From positions 434,001 through 498,000 of the forward strand of contig NZ_CANLOB010000001.1 of assembly GCF_947492815.1 (NCBI RefSeq): DNA of 64,000 nucleotides. The letters run 5' to 3'. Of this stretch, positions 38,290 to 46,855 are shown one piece after another. Position numbers and translations under genes: made by a program. Under the pieces are notes generated by a model. It saw nothing but the letters and a program-made list of their open reading frames with translations. It ran no database searches and was not told the origin of the DNA. Each line of letters starts with the position of its first letter. Position 1 is the first letter of the stretch. Source of the stretch: an uncultured Dokdonia sp. (lineage in GTDB: Bacteria; Bacteroidota; Bacteroidia; Flavobacteriales; Flavobacteriaceae).

Positions 38290-38481
38290 ATGAATTTTTT
38301 AGGAATATTTTTAGGTATGATTGGGCCTTGGCAAATAGGTCTTATTGTTTTGGTCGTTTTATTACTTTTTGGAGGTAAAAAAATACCAGAAATGATGCGA
38401 GGTCTTGGGGGCGGTATTAAAGAGTTTAAAAAAGCTTCTAAAGATGAAGATGGAGACTCTCAATTAGAAGAGAAAAATTAA
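38290..38481 (+). CDS. tatA: Twin-arginine translocase subunit TatA/E
   Basis: A 63-residue protein. One N-terminal membrane helix (about 9-27), the [14 protein letters not shown] hinge and amphipathic helix, and an acidic tail are the full TatA layout. It forms the Tat protein-conducting pore at the inner membrane with TatC, which is not in this window. Confidence 0.93.
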   Translation: MNFLGIFLGMIGPWQIGLIVLVVLLLFGGKKIPEMMRGLGGGIKEFKKASKDEDGDSQLEEKN

Positions 38482-38493
38482 TTTTAATTATTA

Positions 38494-38540
38494 TATACTT
38501 AAAAAGCCCAATGTGTATCACATTGGGCTTTTTAAGTATA
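38494..38540. terminator. Bidirectional terminator between tatA and the DUF4837 gene
   Basis: A perfect 22-bp inverted repeat (38494-38515 and 38519-38540) with a 3-nt loop, GC-rich in the centre and with A/T runs at both edges. It serves both convergent genes. Confidence 0.92.
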
Positions 38541-38554
38541 TAAGTTTATCGATG

Positions 38555-39532
38555 TTATTTATCTAAAAATCGTGTGGACTTTAAGATCGCTTCAAGTTCA
38601 AACATCGTATCTCGTTGGTCTAATGAAGGAGAAAAAATAAAGCCTTCTACAACAACATATCTATTGTTTTTTTCATCTTTTATAGCATAATTTATAAAGG
38701 GACCTGCCATATATCTACCATCTCTTACTTCCCATGTACCTTTCATTTCCCAGGCAAAATGACCGTCAATCTCCGTCTCAAATAATTGAGGAGATAACGA
38801 AGCCTCTGTTAGAAAACGACCTTTATTTAAGTCTATATTAGCACCTGAAACTGAATCTCTCATTCGGACAATACGTGCTACTGTAAAAGTATCCCTATCT
38901 ATTGTATGAAGCGGCACCTCATATACAGTGATATTCATATTACCACTTCTTTTTAAATCTTTACGTATCCAAAAGAAGTTTTTTTCTTTCTTAGCATATT
39001 GATAAATCGTTGGGAAACGCATATGTATACCGAAAGTAGCCTTTAAAGAATCTGTCTTTTTTAAAGAGTTTCTTATACGTGCTTGTGTATTTTTAAGCTC
39101 TCTGTCTTTAAAAGCTTTAATAATTTTGTCTTTATTTGTTTTAAAGATTTCTATAATAGCATCTTCATCTTCTCCAGAAATTATAACAGCCGTTTGTCTT
39201 CTAGCCTTTACATCTTCTTTTATAGAAAAACTTGAAGGTTCTCCTAATGTTGCAGAAAGAAAGATCCTATTTTTAGATACAAAACCTTTAAACTTATCTG
39301 GGCTCACTTGATCTAAGGTAAAAAGAGGCTCTTCTCTAGGCAATCCATCTACAGGAACAGCAAGAATACTACGCATAGTATCTCCTACACGGCCTTGCCA
39401 TAGCTCTTTGTCTATGACCATTTTTATAGTATTAGTATCTCCTACAGAACCTTCTAAAGATCGTTTTTTTGAAGTTTTTTCACAAGAAATAAGAACTCCT
39501 AAAAAGAGGATGGCTACGAGTAATTTTTTCAT
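38555..39532 (-). CDS. DUF4837 family lipoprotein
   Basis: A 325-residue lipoprotein; the ATG at 39532 gives a signal sequence ending in the lipobox GVLISC, whereas the longer frame would bury it. Length and blocks such as KELWQGRVGD and the C-terminal GFIFSPSLDQRD fit DUF4837, a Bacteroidota family of unknown function. It lies just downstream of the lytic transglycosylase gene with a 25-base gap, so an envelope role is plausible. Confidence 0.8.
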   Translation of the reverse strand: MKKLLVAILFLGVLISCEKTSKKRSLEGSVGDTNTIKMVIDKELWQGRVGDTMRSILAVPVDGLPREEPLFTLDQVSPDKFKGFVSKNRIFLSATLGEPSSFSIKEDVKARRQTAVIISGEDEDAIIEIFKTNKDKIIKAFKDRELKNTQARIRNSLKKTDSLKATFGIHMRFPTIYQYAKKEKNFFWIRKDLKRSGNMNITVYEVPLHTIDRDTFTVARIVRMRDSVSGANIDLNKGRFLTEASLSPQLFETEIDGHFAWEMKGTWEVRDGRYMAGPFINYAIKDEKNNRYVVVEGFIFSPSLDQRDTMFELEAILKSTRFLDK

Positions 39533-39557
39533 GATAGTATACGTTTTTATAGGGTAT

Positions 39558-41153
39558 TTATTTAGAAACAATAAGTTTCATTCCCGGTTTTAATTTAGTA
39601 CCGCTAATATCGTTCCAAACTTTAATATTACTTACACTAACACCAGGAAATTTGTTTGCGATCTTCCACAAAGAATCTCCTTCTTTTACGGTATATACTT
39701 TTTTTCCATTATTTACTACTGTTTTTGCACTACTGGAGCTGCTTGAAGAAGTAACAGGTTTACGAGGGTATATTGTTAGGCGTTGTCCTACTCTTAAATT
39801 ATTAGATCGAAGGTTATTCCATTTTTTTATTTGACTGACTCTTACACCATATTTATTAGCTATTTTCCCTAAATAGTCACCACTTCTCACGCGATAACGT
39901 ACTTGACTACTGGCTGTTGTAAATTTTGGGAGTGGCTTTTCTCTTTTTTCTATTTCCGCTTTCGCGAAAGCGTATATCTCCTCCTCATTCTGTACAAACG
40001 GACCTATTTTCTCTACAGGCAGCCTTAGGTAATACTTCTCGTCCTTTAAAAACGGAATAATATCCAATTTATAGGCAGGATTTAAAAACTGAATTACCTC
40101 TAAAGGTTCTCCCGTGATTTTTGCTACTTGATCTAGCGTAATTAATTGTTTTACATGTACGGTATCAGTCTCAAAATAATTAACAGGTGCTTTTTCAGGT
40201 TGATATCCGTGTTCATCTGCATATTCAAAAAGATACATTGTTGCTAAAAAAGCAGGTACATAGCCTGCTGTTTCACGTGGAAGATTGTTACGTATATTCC
40301 AATAATTCTGGTAGCCTCCACTACGTCTAATCGCCTTTGAAACATTCCCTGGACCTGAATTATAAGATGCTAAAGCAAGATCCCAATCTCCGAAAAGCTC
40401 ATAGAGCTTTGAAAGGTATTGACAAGCAGCTTCGGTAGCCATGATAGGGTCCATACGCTCATCTACATAAGAATTTACATCAAGGTCATACATTTTTCCT
40501 GTACTAAACATAAATTGCCACAAGCCCGTAGCTCCTACTCTAGATTTTGCGCGAGGCCTTAATGCAGATTCTACAATGGCCAGATATTTCATCTCCAACG
40601 GGATATCATACTTATCTAAGGTTTCTTCAAACATCGGGAAGTAAAACTGACTCACTTCCATAAGACGCTCCATACTGGGTTTATGGCGCTTTAAATAGCG
40701 TTTTATAACACTTTCTAGAGAAGCTGTATATCCTACATTAAAAGGTGTTCTTTCGTTAATACGTGCCAGTCGTTTTTTTAAGGTATCGGTAGGTAAATCC
40801 AGATAGACCTCTTCTTTATAATCTAAGCCCTGCACCATATTAGTAATAGAGTCATATAAATCCATACGAGCCAACTCATGGCGCCATAAAGAGTCAAGGC
40901 GAGCAGCAAATGGCTCATCTTCTAACTTAAAGACAATAGAGTCTCTTGAGAGGGTTTTAAGCTCCATTTTATCTATTTCGTTTACAAAAGAAGTAGTCGT
41001 AATAGAATCTATAATCGTGATGGTGTCTCTTTCTATAGCTACACGCTCTTTATTGTTTTTCTTAAAAGATTCATAGGGTATGGTATCTTGTGCTTTCGCG
41101 AAAGCGGAAACCAACAAACATCCAACAAGGCTATATATATGAAGTAATCTCAT
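39558..41153 (-). CDS. Membrane-bound lytic transglycosylase (MltD-like) with two LysM domains
   Basis: A 531-residue secreted enzyme. The signal peptide is followed by a predicted cleavage site A19-K20-A21|Q22, which is encoded by a palindrome copy. The transglycosylase domain has the catalytic Glu in VESALRP, then TGLWQFM and SYNSGPGNV. Two LysM modules follow: YRVRSGDYLGKIANKYGV and YTVKEGDSLWKIANKFPGV. It cleaves glycan strands of peptidoglycan with 1,6-anhydro ends. A second palindrome copy lies in the linker before the LysM domains. Confidence 0.92.
   Translation of the reverse strand: MRLLHIYSLVGCLLVSAFAKAQDTIPYESFKKNNKERVAIERDTITIIDSITTTSFVNEIDKMELKTLSRDSIVFKLEDEPFAARLDSLWRHELARMDLYDSITNMVQGLDYKEEVYLDLPTDTLKKRLARINERTPFNVGYTASLESVIKRYLKRHKPSMERLMEVSQFYFPMFEETLDKYDIPLEMKYLAIVESALRPRAKSRVGATGLWQFMFSTGKMYDLDVNSYVDERMDPIMATEAACQYLSKLYELFGDWDLALASYNSGPGNVSKAIRRSGGYQNYWNIRNNLPRETAGYVPAFLATMYLFEYADEHGYQPEKAPVNYFETDTVHVKQLITLDQVAKITGEPLEVIQFLNPAYKLDIIPFLKDEKYYLRLPVEKIGPFVQNEEEIYAFAKAEIEKREKPLPKFTTASSQVRYRVRSGDYLGKIANKYGVRVSQIKKWNNLRSNNLRVGQRLTIYPRKPVTSSSSSSSAKTVVNNGKKVYTVKEGDSLWKIANKFPGVSVSNIKVWNDISGTKLKPGMKLIVSK
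39957..39972. repeat. AFAKA palindrome, perfect 16-mer
   Basis: Exact 16-mer in the MltD-like gene, read as AFAKA in the linker before the first LysM domain. Confidence 0.9.
41091..41106. repeat. AFAKA palindrome at a signal-peptide cleavage site (15/16)
   Basis: TGCTTTCGCGAAAGCG encodes residues 17-21 of the MltD-like protein, which form the AKA|Q signal peptidase site. Confidence 0.9.
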
Positions 41154-41212
41154 AGTTTTTACAACGAGGGTATTACAGAATTCGTATGAATTGTGCGTTT
41201 TTCAAATATAGG

Positions 41213-41220
41213 TGTTTATT
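41213..41220 (-). promoter_or_regulatory. -7 box upstream of the MltD-like gene
   Basis: TATATTTG on the minus strand, about 60 bases upstream of the ATG at 41153; no matching -33 element. Confidence 0.5.
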
Positions 41221-41254
41221 CATAAGTGATCTTAAAATATAACTGCAAAGACAG

Positions 41255-41282
41255 AAAAAAGCTACCTAATTTTGGTAGCTTT
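41255..41282 (-). terminator. Intrinsic terminator of pgk
   Basis: Nine-base-pair stem AAAGCTACC/GGTAGCTTT (41258-41266 with 41274-41282), then a T-run on the minus strand. It is 33 bases past the pgk stop. Confidence 0.85.
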
Positions 41283-41315
41283 CTTTTTAATTTTATATAA
41301 AATCACGTGTTCTTA

Positions 41316-42503
41316 TTAATCTAAAATAGCAGCAATACCTGGTAATGTTTTTCCTTCTAACATTTCTAACATCGCTCCTCCTCCTGTAGATACATAGCTT
41401 ACCTTACTATCAAAGCCAAATTGCTTTACCGCCGCAACACTATCACCTCCTCCTACAAGGGAAAATGCTTCGTTTTTAGTAGCTTGTGCTATACTGTTTC
41501 CAAGTGCAATAGTGGCTCCTGAAAAAGGCGCCAATTCAAACACACCTAAAGGGCCGTTCCATAAAATAGTTTTAGACTGCTGTACCACCGCATCAAATAC
41601 TTGAACAGAACCAGGTCCGGCATCAAGTCCTTGCCATCCATCAGGAATATCGTTAATAGCTACCACTTTTGTATTTGCTGTTTCAGAAAAATCATCGGCC
41701 GCTAATACATCTATAGGTAAATGAATTGTCACATTTTTTTCTTCCGCTTTTTTAAGTATTTCTAAAGCCAACGGCATTTTATCATCTTCACAGATAGAAT
41801 CTCCTATAGATCCTCCTTGCGCTTTGATAAATGTATACGCCATACCTCCTCCAATGATCATGGCATCTACTTTATCTAAAATGTTTTCAATTACTGTGAT
41901 TTTTGAAGATACTTTTGCTCCTCCTAAAATCGCCAATACTGGTTTTTCGCTATTATTTAATACACGATCTAAGCTTTCTATTTCTTTAGAAAGTAAATTT
42001 CCGAAACATTTATTTTCTGGGAAAAATTGAGCAATAATTGTGGTAGATGCATGTGCTCTATGTGCTGTACCAAAGGCGTCATTTACATAGATATCTCCTA
42101 GTTCTGATAACGCTTTCGCAAAAGCAACATCTCCTTTTTTCTCTTCATCATGATATCTAAGATTCTCAAGGAGTAAGATTTGACCCATTCCAAGGTTTTG
42201 AGCTGCTTGGATAGCTTCGTCTCCAATACAATTTGCTACATACGTAACTTCTACCCCTATAATTTCAGACACCTTACTACAAATATGTCTCATAGAAAAC
42301 TCATCCTCTTGTGCTTTAGGTCTTCCTAAATGCGACATTAGAATCGCTGCTCCTCCATCTTCTAAAATTTTTAAAATAGTAGGTTTTGCCGCTTCAATCC
42401 TTGTAGTATCAGTTACTTGAAGTTGGTCATCTAGTGGGACATTAAAGTCTACACGTATTAATGCTTTTTTGTTTTCAAAATTAAAGTGGTCTACTGTCTT
42501 CAT
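41316..42503 (-). CDS. pgk: Phosphoglycerate kinase
   Basis: A 395-residue glycolytic enzyme transferring phosphate between 1,3-bisphosphoglycerate and ADP. RVDFNVPLD is the N-terminal signature, NDAFGTAHRAHAS the substrate loop, GGAKVSSK and GGGDSVAAV the nucleotide-side loops. A degenerate palindrome (14/16) is read as AFAKA just before the substrate loop, where the family usually has a similar Phe-Ala-Lys stretch. It is monocistronic with its own terminator. Confidence 0.98.
   Translation of the reverse strand: MKTVDHFNFENKKALIRVDFNVPLDDQLQVTDTTRIEAAKPTILKILEDGGAAILMSHLGRPKAQEDEFSMRHICSKVSEIIGVEVTYVANCIGDEAIQAAQNLGMGQILLLENLRYHDEEKKGDVAFAKALSELGDIYVNDAFGTAHRAHASTTIIAQFFPENKCFGNLLSKEIESLDRVLNNSEKPVLAILGGAKVSSKITVIENILDKVDAMIIGGGMAYTFIKAQGGSIGDSICEDDKMPLALEILKKAEEKNVTIHLPIDVLAADDFSETANTKVVAINDIPDGWQGLDAGPGSVQVFDAVVQQSKTILWNGPLGVFELAPFSGATIALGNSIAQATKNEAFSLVGGGDSVAAVKQFGFDSKVSYVSTGGGAMLEMLEGKTLPGIAAILD
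42111..42126. repeat. AFAKA palindrome, 14/16 variant in pgk
   Basis: CGCTTTCGCAAAAGCA. The centre is broken (CGCA instead of CGCG), so it may be chance similarity dictated by conserved PGK residues. Confidence 0.4.
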
Positions 42504-42656
42504 TACTCATTAATTTTACTCGATCATCGAGATTTAAATACTCTGAGGTTTGCCTCAAAATCTAAGTGTGTTCCTTTTAATACCTCATGGACTAGCCCCA
42601 AGGTATTTTACTAGCAAATATAGCAGTTAGAGCGTTTATATACGTTACATTTCTTT

Positions 42657-42664
42657 TATATTTG
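42657..42664 (+). promoter_or_regulatory. -7 box of holB, leaderless arrangement
   Basis: TATATTTG with 7 bases between its last G and the ATG at 42672, the same spacing as at the M23 gene. Transcription probably starts at or next to the start codon. Confidence 0.65.
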
Positions 42665-42671
42665 ACATACT

Positions 42672-43820
42672 ATGCTTTTCGAAAACGTTATCGGTCAAGA
42701 TTTTATTAAAAGTCACCTTACCACAAGTGTGGATGCAGGTAGAATTGCTCATGCTCAACTCTTTGTGGGTAAAGCAGGTTCTGGGACTTTACCTATGGCT
42801 ATTGCTTATGCACAATATATTTTATGTGTGAATAGTAATAGCGAAAATACAGGAGGAAATGCTTCCTGTAATCTCAAATTTGAACAATTAGCACATCCAG
42901 ATTTGCATTTTGCATATCCAGTAGCAACGACTAGTTCTGTAAAAAGTCATCCTGTATCCAGTCATTTTGCTGCAGAATGGCGCTCTTTTATAAAGGAAAA
43001 TCCATATCAAGATCTCTTTGAGTGGCATAAACACTTGGATATAGAGAAAAAACAAGGTCAAATAGGCGTAGATGAAGCGATAGATATTAATAAATCATTA
43101 GCTCTAAAATCCTATGAAGGAGGATACAAAGTTATGATCATATGGATGGCCGAAAAAATGAATACTGCTGCTGCAAATAAGCTTCTAAAGCTTATAGAGG
43201 AGCCTCCTTCAAAAACGTTATTTATTCTCATTACTGAAAATGAAGATAAAATTATAGATACGATTAAATCCAGATGTCAGGTATTACATTTTCCAGCTAT
43301 TAGTGAAGCTCAACTTGCAAATGCACTTGTTACAAAACAAAACTGTGAGACTAGTGAGGCACATAAAATAGCACACCAAGCACAAGGAGATTATAATAAT
43401 GCATTGCATATTTTACGTAAAGATGGTGATGATGTACAGTTTGAAAAATGGTTTATCACATGGGTTCGTACAGCTTTTATGGCAAAAGGCAGAAAAGAAT
43501 CTGTTATTGAGTTATTAAATTGGAGTGAAACCATTGCTAAAACTGGACGAGAAACACAGAAGAATTTCCTTAATTATTGTGTGCAATTTTTTCGTCAAGC
43601 GATGCTCTTAAATTATAAAACGGATGCACTTGTATACTTAGAACCAAAGACCAATTTTGAGCTTCGTAAGTTTGCACCTTTTGTGCATGGAAATAACATT
43701 ATGGACATTGTTTCAGAATTACAAGATGCCTCTTATCATATAGAACGTAATGGTAATGCTCGTATTATTTTATCAGACCTTTCTATAAAGTTAACACGAT
43801 TATTACATCGTAAACAATGA
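42672..43820 (+). CDS. holB: DNA polymerase III delta-prime subunit
   Basis: A 382-residue clamp-loader subunit. It opens with FENVIGQDFIKSHL, has a degenerate Walker A (GKAGSGTL), HPDLHFAYPV, the KVMIIWMAEKMNTAAANKLL helix region and the IEEPPSKTLFILIT sensor block, then SRCQ. The zinc-binding Cys set usual in bacterial delta-prime is reduced to two Cys (ILC and SC), and the Walker A looks unsuited for hydrolysis, as expected for delta-prime. Confidence 0.92.
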   Translation: MLFENVIGQDFIKSHLTTSVDAGRIAHAQLFVGKAGSGTLPMAIAYAQYILCVNSNSENTGGNASCNLKFEQLAHPDLHFAYPVATTSSVKSHPVSSHFAAEWRSFIKENPYQDLFEWHKHLDIEKKQGQIGVDEAIDINKSLALKSYEGGYKVMIIWMAEKMNTAAANKLLKLIEEPPSKTLFILITENEDKIIDTIKSRCQVLHFPAISEAQLANALVTKQNCETSEAHKIAHQAQGDYNNALHILRKDGDDVQFEKWFITWVRTAFMAKGRKESVIELLNWSETIAKTGRETQKNFLNYCVQFFRQAMLLNYKTDALVYLEPKTNFELRKFAPFVHGNNIMDIVSELQDASYHIERNGNARIILSDLSIKLTRLLHRKQ

Positions 43821-43888
43821 TCTAATCAATTAGTTATACTTTTTTTAGATATTGCTAAAATAATTTTTAGAATTACAAAATATAATAT

Positions 43889-44290
43889 ATGGACTTTTTA
43901 TTATCTAATATTACAGAGGTTTTAATCCTAGTATTTATCATCATCACTTTTTTACAATCTGGTCTAGATAAAATCTTTGATTGGAAGGGTCAAATAGCAT
44001 GGCTAAATGGTCATTTTAAAGACACTTTTTTAGGGAGTATCGTTCCTCTTTTAGTAGGTGTTCTAGTGGTCTTAGATTTGCTTGCTTCTGTACTTGCCGG
44101 AATAGGTATTTATCAGCTTGTTATAAACAACAATCCAATGATGGGATTATATGGATCTATCACTGCTGCAATTACCTTATTAATGCTCTTATTTGGACAA
44201 CGCGTTGCAAAAGATTATCCAGGCGCATTTACTATTGTAGGCTATTTTATCGTAGTAATCTTTGGTGTTTGGTTATTATCTAATCATTAA
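43889..44290 (+). CDS. DoxX-like small membrane protein
   Basis: A 133-residue protein with four hydrophobic helices. The FLQSGLDKIFDW segment after the first helix and the overall four-helix layout fit the DoxX/DoxD-like family. The molecular role is unclear. It follows holB by 68 bases and may be co-transcribed. Confidence 0.7.
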   Translation: MDFLLSNITEVLILVFIIITFLQSGLDKIFDWKGQIAWLNGHFKDTFLGSIVPLLVGVLVVLDLLASVLAGIGIYQLVINNNPMMGLYGSITAAITLLMLLFGQRVAKDYPGAFTIVGYFIVVIFGVWLLSNH

Positions 44291-44455
44291 AGATTGTCTA
44301 TAAATATGGGTATATAAACTACTCTCTTTTAATTAAAAGACCAAAGAGTTTGATATTCAAAGGCTTGCGTTAAAATTCAATTTCATATAAGTGCTTCATA
44401 GTAGGCTTGTATGATGTGATTAATTTTATACTTGTAAAATTTAAAAGAGAAGCAT

Positions 44456-44485
44456 AAAAAAAGCGATGAATTTCTTCATCGCTTT
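44456..44485 (-). terminator. Intrinsic terminator of the OmpH-like gene
   Basis: Eleven-base-pair stem AAAGCGATGAA/TTCATCGCTTT (44460-44470 with 44475-44485), 4-nt loop, followed by seven T on the minus strand. Confidence 0.88.
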
Positions 44486-44507
44486 ACTATTTTATAATAG
44501 CTATTAA

Positions 44508-45026
44508 CTACTCTTTAGAAGCTTTATAAGCGTCATTAAGATATTTTAAAACATTATCTGTTATATCAAGTTCCTCTTTACCATACATAACACTTCCAGC
44601 GTCATTACTACCATATATATATGTATAGCCATTTGTATTCCCATACTCTTTTACTTTGTCTTTTACTTTAGTAAGTAAGCTATCTATCGCACCCTGGCTT
44701 TCTACCTGTAATTTACCTATACGTGACTGACGTTCTTGCTGTAATTGTTGCGCTTCAGCGGCAAGCTCATTATACTTTTCTTGTTGCTTTTTTTGCGACA
44801 TTGAAGGTCCATTTTTTTGAAATAAATTCTGCTTTATTTCAAATGCCTGAATTTTCACTTCAAGATCACTCATAATAGCATCGTTTTCTTTTGTAAAACG
44901 TTCTTTTACATCGTTCAGTTCATCATAATCTTTAAATAGCGTTTCTGTATCTACAAATGCTGTTTTTTCAGTTTGACATGCAATAGATAAAAAGGCAACG
45001 ACAACTAAGATTCCTATTTTTTTCAT
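44508..45026 (-). CDS. OmpH/Skp-like periplasmic chaperone, lipoprotein
   Basis: A 172-residue protein. The ATG at 45026 gives a signal sequence with a lipobox (LSIAC); a longer frame reaches 45074. The middle is a coiled coil rich in Gln, Lys and Glu (about 45-115), and the C-terminal part GYTYIYGSNDAGSVMYGKEE matches the OmpH/Skp fold. Skp family members hold unfolded outer-membrane proteins. A Cys lipid anchor is less usual for Skp. Confidence 0.82.
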   Translation of the reverse strand: MKKIGILVVVAFLSIACQTEKTAFVDTETLFKDYDELNDVKERFTKENDAIMSDLEVKIQAFEIKQNLFQKNGPSMSQKKQQEKYNELAAEAQQLQQERQSRIGKLQVESQGAIDSLLTKVKDKVKEYGNTNGYTYIYGSNDAGSVMYGKEELDITDNVLKYLNDAYKASKE

Positions 45027-45044
45027 GGTATGTGTGTTTTGCGG

Positions 45045-45052
45045 CAAAAATA
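45045..45052 (-). promoter_or_regulatory. -7 box of the OmpH-like gene
   Basis: TATTTTTG on the minus strand, 18 bases upstream of the ATG at 45026. This supports the shorter start. Confidence 0.55.
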
Positions 45053-45107
45053 AAAAGTTTGACGTGCTTCGCATATAAATTTAGAGAAATCTTATACTAT
45101 TTTAAAT

Positions 45108-45135
45108 AACTATTATTTAATAAATAATAATAGTT
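45108..45135. repeat. AT-only inverted repeat
   Basis: Arms AACTATTATT and AATAATAGTT around 8 bases in an otherwise featureless 280-base gap. Too weak to call a terminator. Confidence 0.35.
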
Positions 45136-45357
45136 TTTATCTATTAATATTTATATCCATTTAGCGTGTTTTAATAAAAGAATTAAAAAACGGTATGTAT
45201 TTGTACCTCTTTAGAGATAAAAAGCTCTTAAAACAGCTTATTTTAAGTTTTTGAGTAACAAATAGCTATTATTTGCGCTAATCTGAGAGAAATCTATATT
45301 CGTATAAAAAAATTCACTTTATTTGCGGCTTCAAAAATTCAAACAATCTAAAAAACA

Positions 45358-45912
45358 ATTGGAAAGTTATGCATCACATTATTTCTTGTCACTTCTTTAG
45401 TAGCATGTAGTTCTGATGATGATTCAAGTAATGACACATCTGCAGATTTAATTGGAACTTGGGCTGTAACTTCATTAGACTATGAAGGAAATACTAGTTT
45501 TGATTTTCTAGGAGAAACTGTAAATACTAGTTTTAATGGAGTAGGTCAAAATTTTGACCTTGACGTTACTTTTACTGAAAATCCAAATGAATATACTACT
45601 GAAGGTTCTTATGACATTGTTCTAGACTTTACAGTAAACGGAATGACTGAAACAGAAACAACTTCTGTTGACAATCTTGAAGGAGAAGGAACTTGGGAAC
45701 GTAATGGTAACACTCTTACTTTTGACGGATCTATCATTGATATTGACGTTGATGTTCCACTTGGTGATACTATGGAAATGGGAGAAGCAACTATCGTTGA
45801 ATTAACAGACACTACTTTACGTTTAGTTCAAATCGTTAATGAAGAAGTTACTGAAGAAGGAATTACAGTTTCAGTTGATTTAACTAGTGAAATTGTTCTT
45901 ACTAGACAATAA
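45358..45912 (+). CDS. Lipocalin-like lipoprotein with no canonical start codon
   Basis: The frame from 45352 to 45912 encodes a clear lipoprotein: hydrophobic LCITLFLVTSLVAC lipobox, Ser-Asp spacer, then ADLIGTWAVTS and beta-rich repeats as in the lipocalin-like families of Bacteroidota. The upstream stop is at 45349-45351, and no ATG, GTG or TTG lies between it and the signal peptide. The best start is ATT at 45358, giving MGKLC. A start at the ATG at 45643 would lose the signal peptide. So this is either a rare ATT start or a gene that lost its start. It ends in a shared terminator. Confidence 0.7.
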   Translation: MGKLCITLFLVTSLVACSSDDDSSNDTSADLIGTWAVTSLDYEGNTSFDFLGETVNTSFNGVGQNFDLDVTFTENPNEYTTEGSYDIVLDFTVNGMTETETTSVDNLEGEGTWERNGNTLTFDGSIIDIDVDVPLGDTMEMGEATIVELTDTTLRLVQIVNEEVTEEGITVSVDLTSEIVLTRQ

Positions 45913-45931
45913 GATTTAAATCTACAAAACC

Positions 45932-45960
45932 AAAAAGCCGCTTTATGAAAGCGGCTTTTT
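45932..45960. terminator. Bidirectional terminator
   Basis: Thirteen-base-pair stem AAAAAGCCGCTTT/AAAGCGGCTTTTT with a 3-nt loop, between two convergent genes. Confidence 0.92.
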
Positions 45961-45967
45961 TTATGTC

Positions 45968-46807
45968 TTATAACGACTCTTTATGTTGTATTACATAAAT
46001 AAGTGAAGAATATGTTTTTGTTTTCTTTGCTTTCTGGTTAGAACGCCATCCAGACCAAAATGCTTTTAAATAGTTCATTCTGCCTGTTTTATATTTCTCA
46101 GATAATAAACTCACATAAAATGCATCAAACTTCATAGGATGAGTTGCCACAACCTCCATATGTTGAGCCTCAAATAATAACTGTATTGATTTTTTTGAAA
46201 AATGATACAAATGCCTTGGCACATCGTATGCAGCCCAATCTGTATTGTAATAAGATGCGTCATACGATTCAAAATTAGGAACTGCTACAAAAAGAGCTCC
46301 TTCCCTACTCAAGTTATTTTTAAGCCAAACAAGTTGTGCTTCTAAATTATAGACATGTTCTAGTACATGCCACATAGTGATGGCATCGTATCCATTTGAA
46401 GTTTCAGGTAGTGCTTCAACAATAGCTACATTTTTTTGTTTTGCTAATGTTCTCGCTTTTTCACTAGGTTCTACACCAGAAGCATTCCATCCTTTATCAG
46501 ATACATATTCTAAAAAATCTCCTGTACCAGCTCCAATATCTAAAAGAGATCCCTTGTTTGGAATATATGATGCAAGTAGTTTTTGCTTTCGCGAAAGCGT
46601 AATTCCTTTTACAACTTGATACATTTTTTCAAACAGAGATCGTTTACCATCTGTATGAGAAATATAATCTTCACTTGCATAATACGATGGTAAATTCTCT
46701 TGTGAAGGTTTTGGAGATGTTACATACATATGAAGTTGCTCATCATATTCTAGACGAAATGATTCTCCAGAAACCGAATGATCTTTAACTTCAATGGTAG
46801 TTTTCAT
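45968..46807 (-). CDS. Class I SAM-dependent methyltransferase
   Basis: A 279-residue protein. LLDIGAGTGDFLEY is motif I, VEPSEKAR the acidic strand, and MWHVLEHVYN the post-motif typical of the Methyltransf_23 group; DVPRHLYHFSKKS follows. An N-terminal beta-rich part (about residues 1-60) precedes it. The substrate is unknown. It lies 49 bases downstream of mnmG with a parS-like site between. A palindrome copy is read as TLSRK before motif I. Confidence 0.85.
   Translation of the reverse strand: MKTTIEVKDHSVSGESFRLEYDEQLHMYVTSPKPSQENLPSYYASEDYISHTDGKRSLFEKMYQVVKGITLSRKQKLLASYIPNKGSLLDIGAGTGDFLEYVSDKGWNASGVEPSEKARTLAKQKNVAIVEALPETSNGYDAITMWHVLEHVYNLEAQLVWLKNNLSREGALFVAVPNFESYDASYYNTDWAAYDVPRHLYHFSKKSIQLLFEAQHMEVVATHPMKFDAFYVSLLSEKYKTGRMNYLKAFWSGWRSNQKAKKTKTYSSLIYVIQHKESL
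46584..46599. repeat. AFAKA palindrome, 15/16, LSRK frame
   Basis: TGCTTTCGCGAAAGCG in the methyltransferase gene, read as TLSRK. Confidence 0.88.
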
Positions 46808-46830
46808 AACTATTTATAAGGGGTTTTTAA

Positions 46831-46846
46831 CGTTCCACGTGAAACA
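46831..46846. promoter_or_regulatory. parS-like site 1
   Basis: CGTTCCACGTGAAACA, 15 of 16 bases of the parS consensus TGTTCCACGTGAAACA. It lies in the gap between the methyltransferase start and the mnmG stop. Confidence 0.8.
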
Positions 46847-46855
46847 TTATCAAAA

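Noticed and set aside
42111..42126. Counting the pgk copy as a full member of the palindrome family
   Set aside because: The centre is not CGCG, and the residues Phe-Ala-Lys are common at this position in PGK, so it may be coincidence; I list it as a low-confidence variant.
45108..45135. Terminator in the gap before the start-less lipoprotein gene
   Set aside because: The stem is made almost only of A and T and no nearby gene ends there.
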